Source of the DNA: Lentinula raphanica
Taxonomy: Eukaryota > Basidiomycota > Agaricomycetes > Agaricales > Omphalotaceae
Assembly (NCBI GenBank): GCA_027919835.1
Contig: JANVFP010000036.1
Coordinates: forward strand, 186,001 to 250,000
Length of the DNA stretch: 64,000 nucleotides
Direction: 5' to 3'
A program made the position numbers and the translations under genes. Of this stretch, positions 32,700 through 43,485 are shown piece after piece; within the stretch, counting starts at the first letter, position 1, and each line of letters opens with the position of its first letter. The notes beneath the pieces were generated by a model. The model made no database searches, had not been told where the DNA came from, and saw only the letters and a list, made by a program, of their open reading frames with translations.

Positions 32700-35053
32700 A
32701 TGTCTCATTCGCCTCAAGAAACAACGCCTCTCCTTCCCTCAGCAGACTCTGTCCAAGAGCCTGACCATCCTAACGGTGACAACGAAATTGGCAGCGCGAT
32801 TACAATCAGAAACCTCGAATATCACGTCGTTCTCCTGTTCCTTTCCTGCTACAGCCTTTTACCTTGTTAGTCCACTCCATCGCAAGACTGACTATCTCGC
32901 GTTATTTGATCAACCCTGCCACAGTTTTTGTTTCTGGCTCTTTCTTACCAGCCATACCATCCATTTCAGAAGACTTGGAAACGTCAGATTCCATACTCAG
33001 CCTTCTATCTAGCGCGTCTAGCATCGCAGCTGGGGTGGGATCACATTTCGGTGCAGCGTACCTGCTAAACGGCTGTAAGTTACCCCTCGTTCATCGTATC
33101 ATCGTCACGTTGCGATTCTGACTCGTCCCTGGGATTGCAGGTGGCCCCAGCTCCATACATCTCACAGGCGTATTCTTCCTTACCATCGGTTCTTTTGGCA
33201 TGGCCTTCTCTCGTACCATTCCACAGCTTGCACTTTGGCGATTCGTCCAAACGTTTGGTGCAGGCCCTGGATTGTCTGTCAGCCCTAATACGAAGCATAT
33301 TGAAGAGAGACATCGGACGCGCTTGTCATTGGTGGTGAGTGGTAGTGTTCTCTTTGCCACTGGTTCCGAACTCGAAGGGAAGTCATTGCCCTGATCCAAA
33401 GTATACTTTCACAGACAAGTCTCCTTGGACCGACTGTGGCTCCGGTATTCGGAGGTAAGTCAACGTCGTTGACTCGTCTCTTGCAATCTATCGACATCGT
33501 TGATTCATCAAATCCTCCGATTCCTATAACCAGGTCTCATTTCGCACTACATCTCCTGGCAATCCAATCAGATCATTCTGGGTATATGGGGAGCAGCAAT
33601 ATGCACTTGCATCGTTCTTTTTCCTGCCATGTCAGGCGAAGGAAGGATCAGGGAAACCAATCGAACCGAACCGAGCAAAGTGGATGGACTCCAAGGCCAG
33701 TTAAGGAGTCCTGAGGAACTGGTCGATTCGAAGAAACTGTTGATGGACGACTCCTCATTGGCCCGGGAGTTATTGCCATCAGAACAAGAATCGCTTGCTT
33801 CACCGAGCCAAAGTACAATCGAAACGGTTTTCCCTATGTCTGTAGCTGTCATTGAACAGGGCAAAGAAAGATACTTTGAGTTTTTGTATACGGTGAGGCT
33901 GTTGATGCGCCTGGATGTGCTTGTTGTCGTACGGTTCTTTCGTCTTTCGTCTTTCGGATGGCGTGGCTTGTGGACTGATCTGTAGTACTCCATGGCGGGT
34001 ATTTTCTAGATCATCGCAGAGGCTCTCGTATTGTTTGCCAGTCAAGGTTTGTACACCGCATGGAAACTAGTCTGAAAGCCTGACCAAAATTGACTTAGCC
34101 TTGATGACGCCGCTATCGGTAACAGTCGTATGTGCTCTTCGAGAGTCATCACCCTGGATTTGACCAGACTCAATGTGCGATAGGGAGCCCGATATGAAGA
34201 CACTAATGGCGCATTAGGAGTCTGTTTCCTTTCGAGTGGGTTAGGACACTGCAGTAAGTTTTCCCGAGGCCATCGTGTATAATACTTCTCGTTGACTGAC
34301 CAACTCTTTTAATTCAATCACTTGCAAACACAGTCAGTGCCTCGATAGAGACGTATATCTTTCGTTGTATCCAGCACAGTATCGTGGCTCGGCGTCCGGA
34401 TCCCCAAGTTGACTCCTCGGACTTGGAGTCACGCCCTGAAGACCGACTGATCACTGCCGTCTTCGCTTCTACGACATTGGTCCCATTGACGGTGCTAGGA
34501 GTGGGATTGGCCACGGTGTATGTTCGAGGGACGATCGGTGTCATGCTCAATGCGATGTTTTTGTTTGTGAACAGTGTTGGGGTACGTTACTCACTGGTGT
34601 CTCCATAATCACTGCATATATGCATATATGCACTGCTACAGGTGACTCTGGTGCTAGGCCCTTCAGCGAAGTATCTGGTTGAAGTCATGCATGAGAAGGA
34701 CGAGATGGGAACGACAGCCGTCAGGTCAGTCTGCGATACGGATGAACCCGAACCCTACTAATGTCGAATTTTGTTTAGCACTTTACGCACCTATCTTACC
34801 TCTCTGGGGGTGACAATTATCATGCCAATGATTGATAACCTCGGTCTGCTGAGGACCAATCTATTCTTCGCTTCACTGGTGTGGATTGCATCCGGGTATG
34901 TAGTAGTCAACGTTCGTATGGTCGAAAATGACTGATGCCTTTGTTTTTCTTTCACTCAGGCTCCTCTGGTGCACCGTGAGATATCGAAGGAGGTGCTGTG
35001 GAAGTGTTGGGGAGGATCGGGAAAGGATAAACAGTCAAATTGAAAGAACATGA
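32700..35053 (+). CDS. Major facilitator superfamily transporter (DHA1-like)
   Basis: Many small exons. ATG at 32700 (MSHSPQETTPLLPSADS); the TPLLP-type N-terminus is common in fungal MFS proteins. Membrane segments are visible in PATVFVSGSFLPAI, SIHLTGVFFLTIGSFGMAF, SLLGPTVAPVFGG, LISHYISWQSNQIILGIWGA followed by ICTCIVLFLPAMSGEGRIRE, LMTPLSVTVG, GALGVCFLSSGLG, ITAVFASTTLVPLTVLGVGL, STLRTYLTSLGVTIIMPMID and FFASLVWIASGLLWCTVRYR. The GPTVAPVFGG motif and the long central loop place it near multidrug/H+ antiporters of the plasma membrane. The usual motif A (GxLSDRxGRR) is replaced by CGPSSIHLTGV. The exon after ALWRFVQTFGAGPGLS is poorly conserved. It could be a divergent transporter or one in early decay. 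Confidence 0.65.
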
Positions 35054-35199
35054 ATAAATAACGAATAATAAATATGGATACGTCGGAGATAGTCAAACGA
35101 AACAGGGGTGCGGGCAGGGTGCAGGAGCCAGGCGGGAGCTGGACTGAGCTGGAAGGAATAGTGCGGAAGCACGGGTAAACTACAGAAGTGCTAGCACTT

Positions 35200-35866
35200 T
35201 CATATCATTGCAGCACCGAGCAAACAGCCTGCAATCATGACGAGTACAGAGGGGGCAGAGTAGCCTCCATTACCGATTATAGCGCCATTGCTACCGCTCG
35301 TGGCAGAGGCTAGTGCAGTAGTACTTGAGCCTGTGTCACTTGAAGTAATCGTTATCACAACACCGGAAGATGAGGAGGAGGAGGTCACGGAGGCAGTGGA
35401 CAAAATCGCAGTAGAGGTAACGAACGAAGTTGCGGTACTCGTGCTCTGGGAAGTATCCGTGCTCGTACTGGCCGTAGATGTCGAGGTCGAAGGAAGTGTC
35501 GTGGTGGAAGTCGTGAATGACTCGCTCTCAGAGCTGCTCGTTAATTCGGATGATGAACTAGACGAGGATGTTGTTATGGTAGTCGAAGAGGCGATATCCG
35601 TGGAACTGCTGGATTCGGTGGTAGAGGAATCTGAGGTGGTGGTCAACGAGGTTTCCACTGATGTAGAGGCCGCAGATGTAGTACTGGTTATCAAGGTGGT
35701 TGTTCTGTGAAGAGCGAGATGATCTGTTTAACAGAAAGAATGGACAGAGCGTGAGTAGGACGTACGTTTCCGACGAAACACTGGTAGCGGGGCTAGTGCT
35801 GCTGGTGGTGTCCTGGGCGAGGGCGGCCGAAATAAAACCAAAGATTAATGCTGCGTGGAGTCTCAT
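35200..35866 (-). CDS. Secreted Ser/Thr-rich, probable GPI-anchored protein
   Basis: Two exons. Start 35864-35866: MRLHAALIFGFISAALAQ is a signal peptide, followed by DTTSSTSPATSVSSE. The intron begins with GTACGTCC in minus orientation and ends at the acceptor before AACAACC (about 35706-35767). Exon 2 then continues TTTTLITSTTSAAST and is almost only Ser, Thr, Val and Ala with acidic spacing. It ends SNGAIIGNGGYSAP plus the hydrophobic tail SVLVMIAGCLLGAAMI, a GPI signal. Layout is as in the gene at 14951-15606. A decayed copy lies at 42768-43190. Probable cell-wall or surface role. Confidence 0.8.
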
Positions 35867-35984
35867 GGTAATCGCCTTTGTGAAGGGTGCTCGCTGTTGC
35901 AGGTCGTGTGTTGGTATGCGGTAACGGTCAGTTGAAAAAATTTCCACATGTTGTTGGTAGAGTGGGGTAACCCTAATTTAGGTC
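35867..35984. other. Promoter of the GPI-type gene, left flank of the LINE
   Basis: Short upstream region ending at the first copy of the 16-bp LINE target duplication. Confidence 0.4.
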
Positions 35985-36530
35985 AATCCTTCATGATTCT
36001 TTTTTTTTTTTTTTTTTGTGGAGCGTTGATATTTTTCAGGCCGATAACAATGTCATCTCCCGTCAAACCGCTGAAGGCGCAAGGCAAGCCAAGCTATAAA
36101 AGACACCACATGAGGAAATGCGTTACGCACTGGGCGTCACAGACGCCCGCGTGTGGGACTCCGAACTGACTGTATATGAATCTAGAAGGTTAGCTCTTTT
36201 CCATAGACAGGCTAACATCATCAGCTCTGTCTCGTTCACTCACCCAAACTTACCCCATGCCAGTTCGTATACCCACTAAAACCCCACTCTCCCCCACCCA
36301 GTTCTCGGGGAGATTGTCTTGTTTGTCTAAAACATCTAACCATGTGCTTTCAACTAGGCCTTTGTCCAGACACCGTTTGGTCAGTTTTACTTTTGTTAGA
36401 AGGCGGTCCATTTCGAAACGACTTTCTACAGTTGCCTTCCATCGACGTTGAGCTTCTGCTTCAGATACCTCCTTTCCTTGGATCACCTGCTCGCATCTTA
36501 TCTTCCATATCAGGTACGCTGATTCAGATA

Positions 36531-37194
36531 AGATAGGGCTCATGGACGATTCGCATACATCACATGATTAGCTGTGAAAAGGCCGAAAAAAATTAATAGC
36601 CTCAAATTGTCGATGAAAATAAAAAAACTGCTTGCGCAGAAATGTTTTTAAAGTCTGAATGAAGAACTCTGCGCAAGCAGATTTTGAATAAAAGGCCATC
36701 TTGCAGTGCTATTCATTTTTGAAGCATCATCTGCACTGTTACACTTCTGGTTTCACAAGTCATGTGATGTATGCGAATTGTCCATGAGCCCTTAGCCTGG
36801 CTGGCCGCTGTAGTTCACAAAAAAAGAGTAAACTCGTTGTGAATAAGCCTGGTACCAAGGGCTCGTAAAACCGTCGTGCTCCCCACTTTGAAACTCCGCT
36901 CGCACTCATAGATCATTGTTGTTGCCCTCATCAGTGTACAAACTGTAGCTAAAATTTGCTTTGCAAAGCTATTTGATGCTAAGGAAGTGATTCATGAGCT
37001 CTGAAAAATCTTCTGGCTGATTTTTTCTCACTTTTTACACAAACCCATGGTCCAACACGCAAGGGAAACAGGGGCCATGGATTATGTAAATGTATTGGAC
37101 AACCACGTGAATCAATTCATTTTGCGTCGGAGTTCAAAAGTGGGGAGCACGACGCTTTTACGAGCCCTTGGTTCCAGGCTAATGAGCCCTATCT
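36531..37194. mobile_element. TA-flanked MITE inserted in the LINE, itself compound
   Basis: Ends AGATAGGGCTCAT and ATGAGCCCTATCT are inverted copies. The flanking TA (36529-36530 and 37195-37196) fits a Tc1/mariner-type target. Taking out the element and one TA restores the LINE frame as RILVSESAY. A second inverted pair lies inside: 36859-36908 against 37118-37172, with GTCGTGCTCCCCACTTT-like and GTGGGGAGCACGAC blocks. No coding capacity. Confidence 0.8.
36536..36791. mobile_element. Inner hairpin element sharing the GGGCTCAT terminus
   Basis: GGGCTCATGGACGATTCGCA at 36536 onward pairs with its near-complement ending TCCATGAGCCC at 36791 (CATACATCACATGA / TCATGTGATGTATG is exact). It looks like a separate insertion within, or an internal end of, the MITE. 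A third palindrome inside it has a 13-bp stem, CTGCTTGCGCAGA at 36628-36640 and its complement at 36668-36680. Confidence 0.65.
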
Positions 37195-38493
37195 TACTAG
37201 AATTCGGAAGAGCCTCGAGTCTCCGACACTGTGCTTTCCTTTCTCATCCATTATTTTGACTAACCCGCATCCGAGAATGGTTCCAAAGTCAGGCTCGATC
37301 CACTTTGTTTTCTTTTTCTGCCATAGTTTCTCGGTGAGGGACCATATCAGACTTTGGTTCGATTCCTCACATTCCGTGAGTATGTGATCAATTGACTCTA
37401 CCGCCCCGCATCGTTGACAGTTTGCCCTGTGTTCAAAGGTCGGAATGTTTCGCCAGTAGTTGCCTATTTTATATCCATTATGGGCCGTCATCCAGAGGAA
37501 GTATCTTATCTTTCGGGAGAAATCCTTGTGACGCAGGCTTCTCCAGAATAGCTTATCGGATGGTTCCGTGCCTTGCATCTCATTAACAACATATTTGGCT
37601 CTTCCCACATTCGTTCTGGTATCCCTTCGGTCTAGCGCCTCTCGGTATGTTTTCTTCTCCATCTTCTTATTCCGTATAGCCTTATACGCTAGTGCCTGTG
37701 TTAGCCCTTTCAGCTTTGCGCCCGTTATTTTCAGTGTCGGGGACACCTCTAAGTCAACATTATCAACGACCTCTTTGCGGCATCCTTCCTTGGCTAGTTC
37801 GTCTGCACGTTCATTTCCTTCGATTCCTGCATGTCCCTTAACCCACTGACAGGTTGTTTTAGCTTTCCGATTTCGCAGCGTTGCAATAGTCACTTTATAC
37901 TCCCTGGGGTTTGCAACCCCTATAAAGCCTGCATCTTCCCATTTCTGGCGGTGTTTTGTGAGCCCTTCGATGCTTGTCTTCGAATCTGAGAAAATCCTCA
38001 GGTTTGAGTTTATTTGGACAGTCTTTGCTGCTTCCATTATGCTTAGTATCTCGCCAGATTGGTTTGTTTGTGGTATTCCTTCTGGGAGACGGATTGCCCG
38101 GTTCAAGTCCTCATTTGATGGGCAGAAAATTCCCGCTCCGGCTCTCGCATCTTCATTCCCATTGTTGATACATGAGCCATCCGTGTAGACAATCGATTCT
38201 TCTGCAACTTCGTCATGTCCTTGCTGTATGTCGGGTAATACATAATCCTTCATGATTCTCCCGCACCCCAATAACCCTTGGCAAGGCCTCAAGCTTCATC
38301 GACATTTTCGGAGTCCTAGTACTACAGCCTCAGGCTCAAATCGAAGTTTTAAACAAAGTAATTTCCTGTAAGTACTGTCCTTTCCTCTCACCCAAAGATT
38401 TGTATTGTCACAAGAAATGCGAGAGGAAAGAACCATTACAGCACATTTTTCACAGCACTATTCGAAAGTACAAGTTATTGCATATACAGTTCT

Positions 38494-39810
38494 TTAGTTT
38501 CCCCTTCTCCTCTTTTCCTCGTCCCGCTGCAGGCTCTGTTTGAAAGTATTTCTGACGTCACACCATCTCTGAAGAGAAAGCTGAGGAAAAGTGTCTTTGT
38601 CGTCAGGATTTTCACATAGCCGCTCGTATTTCACTCCATTCCAATTCGTTTCAGCAAATCTCATGTATTTGCGGGCCATTTCTAAGCGGCGAGCTTGAAC
38701 TTCTTCCTTGTCTGTATCCTCATCAATCGTGTGCAATCTTTCTAAGAGTGTCAAAAGAATCATTGGATAATATGAGCGGTCCTCTCTGGCACCTATGTTG
38801 AGCTCGATCTGTGAAAATTGAAATGGTTGACCCAATACTCAAAGTTCAACTTCGTTTTATGAGCACGCACAACTTCAAACTCGGAGAGTAGTGTCTCGCA
38901 ATTGGTGAGCAGTTTATTGTAATCCCGGGAAAGCAGATCCCACGCCCGAGTAAAAGTTCTTCCTTTATCTGCGGCGTGGACCATCTCCGTGATGGTACTC
39001 ATGTATTCCACATACAATGCTTCTTGAGCATCCCGTCCGAGGCTCAATATGGAGGCCTCACGACCCTCTGCGTCTTTCCATTTGTTGATCAGATCCGTAT
39101 ACATCTTCTTCAGCCTTTTGGCGAGTTTTTTTGCCTGAGAGAAAAATGTTTAGCAGGATGAACCATCATGCATCAGTTATTGAAGTTTTCCTTCCTTACC
39201 CCTGATCGGTTTTTCACGTTCGCGGATTGAATGGCTAAGCTCATAGCGACTCTTTGCTGGGGATTCGTTGTTGGATGAGTGGGTTCGTCGACACGTTTTC
39301 GCAGATCCTGAACGCGCTGCGACTTGACAGGGACTGAGACGGTACGAGTACTGGGCTAGTAAAGGACGGGAGTGTGCATAACGCTGATGGTGAGAAAACG
39401 TAGCAGAAAAAGAAATCAACTTGAACACTCACGTCTATACCATCCTTGTCATTCAACTCGCCCGAACTAACAAAAGGAAGATCATCGCCAGCCTAGAGAT
39501 ATGCTCAAATGGGTACCAAAAGACCAAACGAAACAAGGGAACGTACTCGTCGAAGGGAAACGACATTGGGATGTTCGACTCCACCACGATGAAGTGTCTG
39601 AGGAAGTTCAAACTTCTGGCCTTCGAACAGCGAGTGGGCCTGTCCGCCAGCAGACTGGAGCTGTGGATCCTGGGCTTCATTCGAGGACGGATGAGAGCTC
39701 ATCCAAGGGGAGGGTATCGAGGTAGGAGCGGCAAGAATGCCGGAAGTAGAGATAGCGGCTCCGAGAAAAAGGAGAGCTAACGCTCGAGATGCGGTTGGTG
39801 AACGAGACAT
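38494..39810 (-). CDS. Secreted protein of unknown family, copy A
   Basis: Five exons, about 350 residues. ATG 39808-39810; MSRSPTASRALALLFLGAAI begins a signal peptide ending near GILAAP. The first exon (39547-39810) ends at a GTACGT donor. Next come a short exon coding for DLPFVSSGELNDKDGID, an exon ending NPQQRVAMSLAIQSANVKN, a helical exon with LAKRLKKMYTDLINKW and EYMSTITEMVHAADKGRTF, and a last exon with LLTLLERLHTIDEDTDKE, the R-x-L-E-x-x-x-K-Y-M block RRLEMARKYMRF and basic C-terminus EEKRRRGN. No known domain was recognised; the mature part looks all-helical. A paralogue (43486-44767) keeps the exon pattern, signal peptide and blocks, so both are real. A 13-bp element lies 77-89 bp upstream. 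Confidence 0.72.
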
Positions 39811-41278
39811 AGTAGCAATAAGAAGTGATAGTCGCTTGAAACGTTTTTGAAGAGGAGTAGTGTGTTCGTTGTATATCGGCAAAGGGGGAGACCAGCTCTG
39901 GGGGAAATTGGTCTGAATGATTGAGGCTTTTATGTGTTTGTGTAGCCTGAGGAGCCAGTGGGATGCTGTGGGATGGTGCCAACTTCAATCAATACCGTTA
40001 GTCCGGACGGCAGAAATCCACTCACTTCGTGAAAGATAACCTGTGTCATAGGATAGCAGAGGATACTTAAATTCACTATCGATAGTGACTAGTGATCTTT
40101 CAATCAGATCGTTGCTGGGTCTCGCCTAAAGACCCTCGCTTGGCGGCAGGTTGGCAACTGTGCATGATCTGGTTCACTGGAGTTCACTGGAGTTCACTGG
40201 TCGTTGGTCAATGGTAAGTATAGGCATCTGCAGCCCATCGATTTTGTGCTTCAGGTTTTGACCAAAGTCTCTTCCTCGTCCCATCTTTGGAGGGAGCGAG
40301 CGAGTGTCCCTTGACAAGGCTCTTTTTGAGTGTATCAGGAAGGTTTGCGGCCTCAATGGATGGCGATGTCCGGCTAAGAGGCGCCACTGAGCAGAAAGAG
40401 CCTCATCAGAGGATCAGAGACTCGAGTATCATTATGAAGGTGGCATTATATTCACCATGTGCAAAGCTGAAAACGACTCGATTTTTGTAGACTTGGAAGT
40501 GAGGGTCGTTGTAACTGGAATCATCAATGGTTTATCATCCCACAGCATCCCACTCGTATTGGGTTTGCCCTTTGCCCTCACTACCAGAGGCTATCCTGGC
40601 TGGTATAATCCGGAACTATCATCTCAGTGCAGACAAATAGCTCACATTGAGTTCAATTGGTGCACATGTATCGTACGGGTATTCGCATGTTGATACGCTC
40701 TTCGCCTTAATTTCGCCAGGCCCGCATTTGCTGAGGATCTGACCAAATAGATGAGCAGGGAATCTACGGTAATGCTAGGAAAACTCACCATTTACTTATC
40801 AGTATCGAAACTCGAAGAGATGTCAATTATTGAGGATTTGACTGGGCACTCGGCCCAGAGCGGGTGGACAGCACGATGCGACGTAGAGCAAATACCTGAG
40901 CATCCAGTTCACTGGCTGATTACTGTATAAGCTAGGGCCAGCAGGCATATTTGAGATAGTGGTCGAATGACTCTTGAGGACAAGAGAGACTAAGCGCCTC
41001 TAAACGCCAGACGTGCGCGTGAGAACTTTTGAGAAACCCTCTTGATCATAACCCTCGCCATGCCATCTACATAAAGTTCTCGTCTCTCTACACCAGCGGA
41101 TGTGGTCAGTCATATCTGAAACCAGATGTCGCTCTATGGATCAATCATGAATTATAAATATGGCCGGATGAGCTCATCGCGACGCGACATCGACAGTGGG
41201 AAGTTGGAACGTCTCTTTGCTGTGAAGCTCAAGAAGAGAAAGGGCAAAGAAAGGGGATCTTGAGCTTGGTATAGTCTG
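39811..41278. repeat. Duplicated intergenic block (partner at about 44768-46400)
   Basis: No gene is supported. Ordered islands of similarity link it to the region after copy B, e.g. GCTTTTATGTGTTTGTGTAG (near 39926 and 44875), TCAGATCGTTGCT (near 40104 and 45020), TTTGAGTGTATCAGGAAG (near 40324 and 45234), GACAAATAGCTCA (near 40631 and 45509) and GTGCGCGTGAGAA (near 41013 and 46047). A 10-bp unit AGTTCACTGG repeats near 40170-40200. This marks the upstream part of a segmental duplication. Confidence 0.7.
39887..39899 (-). promoter_or_regulatory. Shared upstream element (secreted gene A)
   Basis: GGAGACCAGCTCT (AGAGCTGGTCTCC in transcription sense) 77-89 bp upstream of the ATG; identical before genes B and C. 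Confidence 0.6.
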
Positions 41279-41699
41279 ATGTCACGGACCGTGCCCATCA
41301 TGATTATATCGTATGAACGGTATGTTTACTCTGCTTCAAACACATCATTCACTTCGTCTGACATCTCCATCATCTCTGCAAACCTCGTCGCCAAGAAGAT
41401 CAAACACACTGTTAGCGTCGATACTCACCAAGGCATGTTGGTCATGCACCCCAGCTGGGGAATCTTCACCTTTACTGAGTGCCTTTCACTTTTTTCTGTA
41501 TACCCAACATTCATCATATTCTGTTCAACGCATCTCCTTGAGAATGTAATCACGCTCTCTTCCTGGATGCTATGGACACATTGGATGAAACACGCTGGGA
41601 AACATCAATATCTCGGTGAGCTCATTGAACTTCACGCCATGCTCACTTGCTCATTATCTCTCCCTTCAAAGCCTCTTTGAAATGACCGCCAAGGATATG

Positions 41700-42240
41700 G
41701 TTCCACTGCAGTCAACATTCGCAGTCCTTGTGTATCGTCCTCGCTCACTGAACGAGTTTATGCCATTCGCGTTCACTGTCCTCATTTCCCGGAACGAGCA
41801 TACACCGTTTGCCATCCCATACATCAAAGTATGTTCTCCCAAACGAGCATGCACTTTCCTTGTTGTCGTCATTTGTACCGGCGAGCGTATGCTGCCTCCA
41901 TCTGCGATTCCTAGGCCTCATTTATCGAATGAGTATTCGGTTTTCTTCATCTCAACGAGCACACACACTGTTCCTACTCACGATCCTCATTCATCACTTG
42001 AGTGTTGGCTGGCCTCGTTTGCTCAACTGGGTGCGCGCGCGATCCCCATTTGCCATCCTCGTTCACCAGCGTTCACCTCGTCAAAGGAGTGTTCGCTGTC
42101 CTCATTTGCTTACTAAGCATTCAGAGCGTCCGCTGTCCTCGTTCGCCCAAACAAGCGTATGCTGTCCCTCTTGCCATCCTCTTTCGTCTCGCTGTTTGCG
42201 TTCACCGTCTTTGTATGCTCAAAGGAGCGTATTCCATCCT
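41700..42240. repeat. Degenerate minisatellite-like tract
   Basis: Successive imprecise units of about 40 bp share a core like CACTGTCCTCATTTGC followed by an AACGAGCGTATGC-type block. Good examples start near 41775, 42085, 42130 and 42205. Long overlapping open frames across the tract (up to about 200 codons) follow from the repeat composition, not from a gene. A related stretch rich in GCTCGTTCAC runs on to about 42765. Confidence 0.55.
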
Positions 42241-42767
42241 TATATATTTCAAGGGTGGTACCTATGTCCAACCTTGTCAGCCCATATCCACGTACGTCCA
42301 AGTTCAACCTTGCCCATGTATTTACCTAGGTCCAACCTCCCAGTTTACCCACAGTCGTTCACTTATAACTCTTACCTCTGGCTAACCTCGCTCATCTGCC
42401 TCCACTCAACCTTACTCGTTTCTCCATGATCGTTCGCGTGCACTTGTGCTCGTTTGCTTGCCCGTGACTACATTTGAGCACGTATTTACGCTTGAGTGTG
42501 TCCATCTGCATTGATGCCCATACTCAGAGTCCAGCTGCGTATACACTCTTTGCTTGCGTTCATGTTAGAAAGCCATCTGTATTTATGGTACGCTCGAGCT
42601 CGTTCACTTGCGTTCACCATTGAGCTCGTTCTGTGGTGTCTTGTTCACCTTGCTCGAGCTTGCTCAGTGCTCACTAGCGTGCTTGTTCACCTGTATGCTG
42701 CATGCTCTCACCTCGCACTTGTTCTGCTGCTTCTACACTCACCTGCTTTCACCACTCGTGGCTGAGC

Positions 42768-43190
42768 AGAGGCCCTCGCGGAGGTAGTGGACGGAATTTC
42801 AGTTGAGGTATCAAACAAAGTTGCACTACTCGTGCACTGGAAATTGTCCATGCTCAAGCTAGTCATAGATGCCAAGGCAGAAGGAAGTGTTGTGGTTAAA
42901 GTCGCGAATGACTCGCTTTCGGAACTGCGGTTGATTCAGATGCTAGACAAGGACGGGGTGACGGTAGTCGAGGAGGCGATATCCGTTGAACTGCTATATT
43001 CGGTGGTAGAGGACTCGGAGGTAATGAATCGTGAATAACGAGGTTTGCACTGATATATATAGAGGCCGCAGACGTTGAAAACCGGTCACCAAGATAGTTG
43101 TTGAATTCTGTGGAGACTCGGAGTGAGATGTTCGTCAACGAAAAAACAAAGTACGATTTTTGACAAACTGGTGCTACTAGTGGTGTATCA
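42768..43190 (-). pseudogene. Decayed copy of the Ser/Thr-rich GPI-type gene
   Basis: The whole stretch aligns in order with 35385-35815. Shared blocks include GAATGACTCGCT (42905 / 35516), GAGGCGATATCCGT (42974 / 35587), TTCGGTGGTAGAGGA (43000 / 35613) and, near 43160, the signal-peptide exon. It has in-frame disruptions, a deletion in the middle and no clean start or stop on the minus strand. It sits immediately downstream of secreted copy B, as the intact gene sits downstream of copy A. Confidence 0.8.
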
Positions 43191-43485
43191 GAGTTCGGGA
43201 CAAAACTGTTTCTGGTGAGTACTCTCCCGTATTCTCTCCATTGTTTCAGATAGATTCATGTTGTCAAAAGAGAGAAGCGAGAGGCATTAAAGAACGATTT
43301 TACAGGATCTCTATGGGCATCGTTGTTCGCATCTACCTCAGCACATTATTCAATGAATCTGGTCAGAATTTATCTTGATAACTCTCACTGGTACTGCATC
43401 ACGTCGAATATCTCTGAAAGCACTTTTCAAAAGTATTTTATATACAACAAGACAGTTTTCCGCTCCTGAACGACATGAACAACGA

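Larger units (their letters stand above)
36001..38243 (-). mobile_element. 5'-truncated LINE (non-LTR retrotransposon) with poly-A tail and 16-bp TSD
   Basis: On the minus strand the element runs from RNase H to the poly-A tail, seen on the plus strand as a 17-T run at 36001-36017. The direct repeat AATCCTTCATGATTCT flanks it (35985-36000 and 38244-38259). RNase H residues are visible: YTDGSCINNG, the Glu in SGEILSIME, SDSKTSIEG, and HAGIEGNERADELAKEG. The domain is followed by a zinc-knuckle-like C-x2-C...H...C (CQRCGAVESIDHILTEC) and by SESAYLIWKIRCEQVIQGKE, as in fungal LINE ORF2 ends. The reverse transcriptase is missing. An open frame starts at 38292, but its first codons lie outside the element and are chance. 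The coding part is split at 36531-37194 by a MITE. Dead copy. Confidence 0.9.

Noticed and set aside
38244..38292. Start of the LINE protein at 38292
   Set aside because: The 16-bp target duplication shows the element begins at 38243; the first codons of that open frame are flanking DNA.
41616..42429. Long overlapping open frames (up to 206 codons) in the 41-42 kb region
   Set aside because: They follow from a degenerate repeat with low stop content, have three overlapping frames of similar length and no family or splice support.
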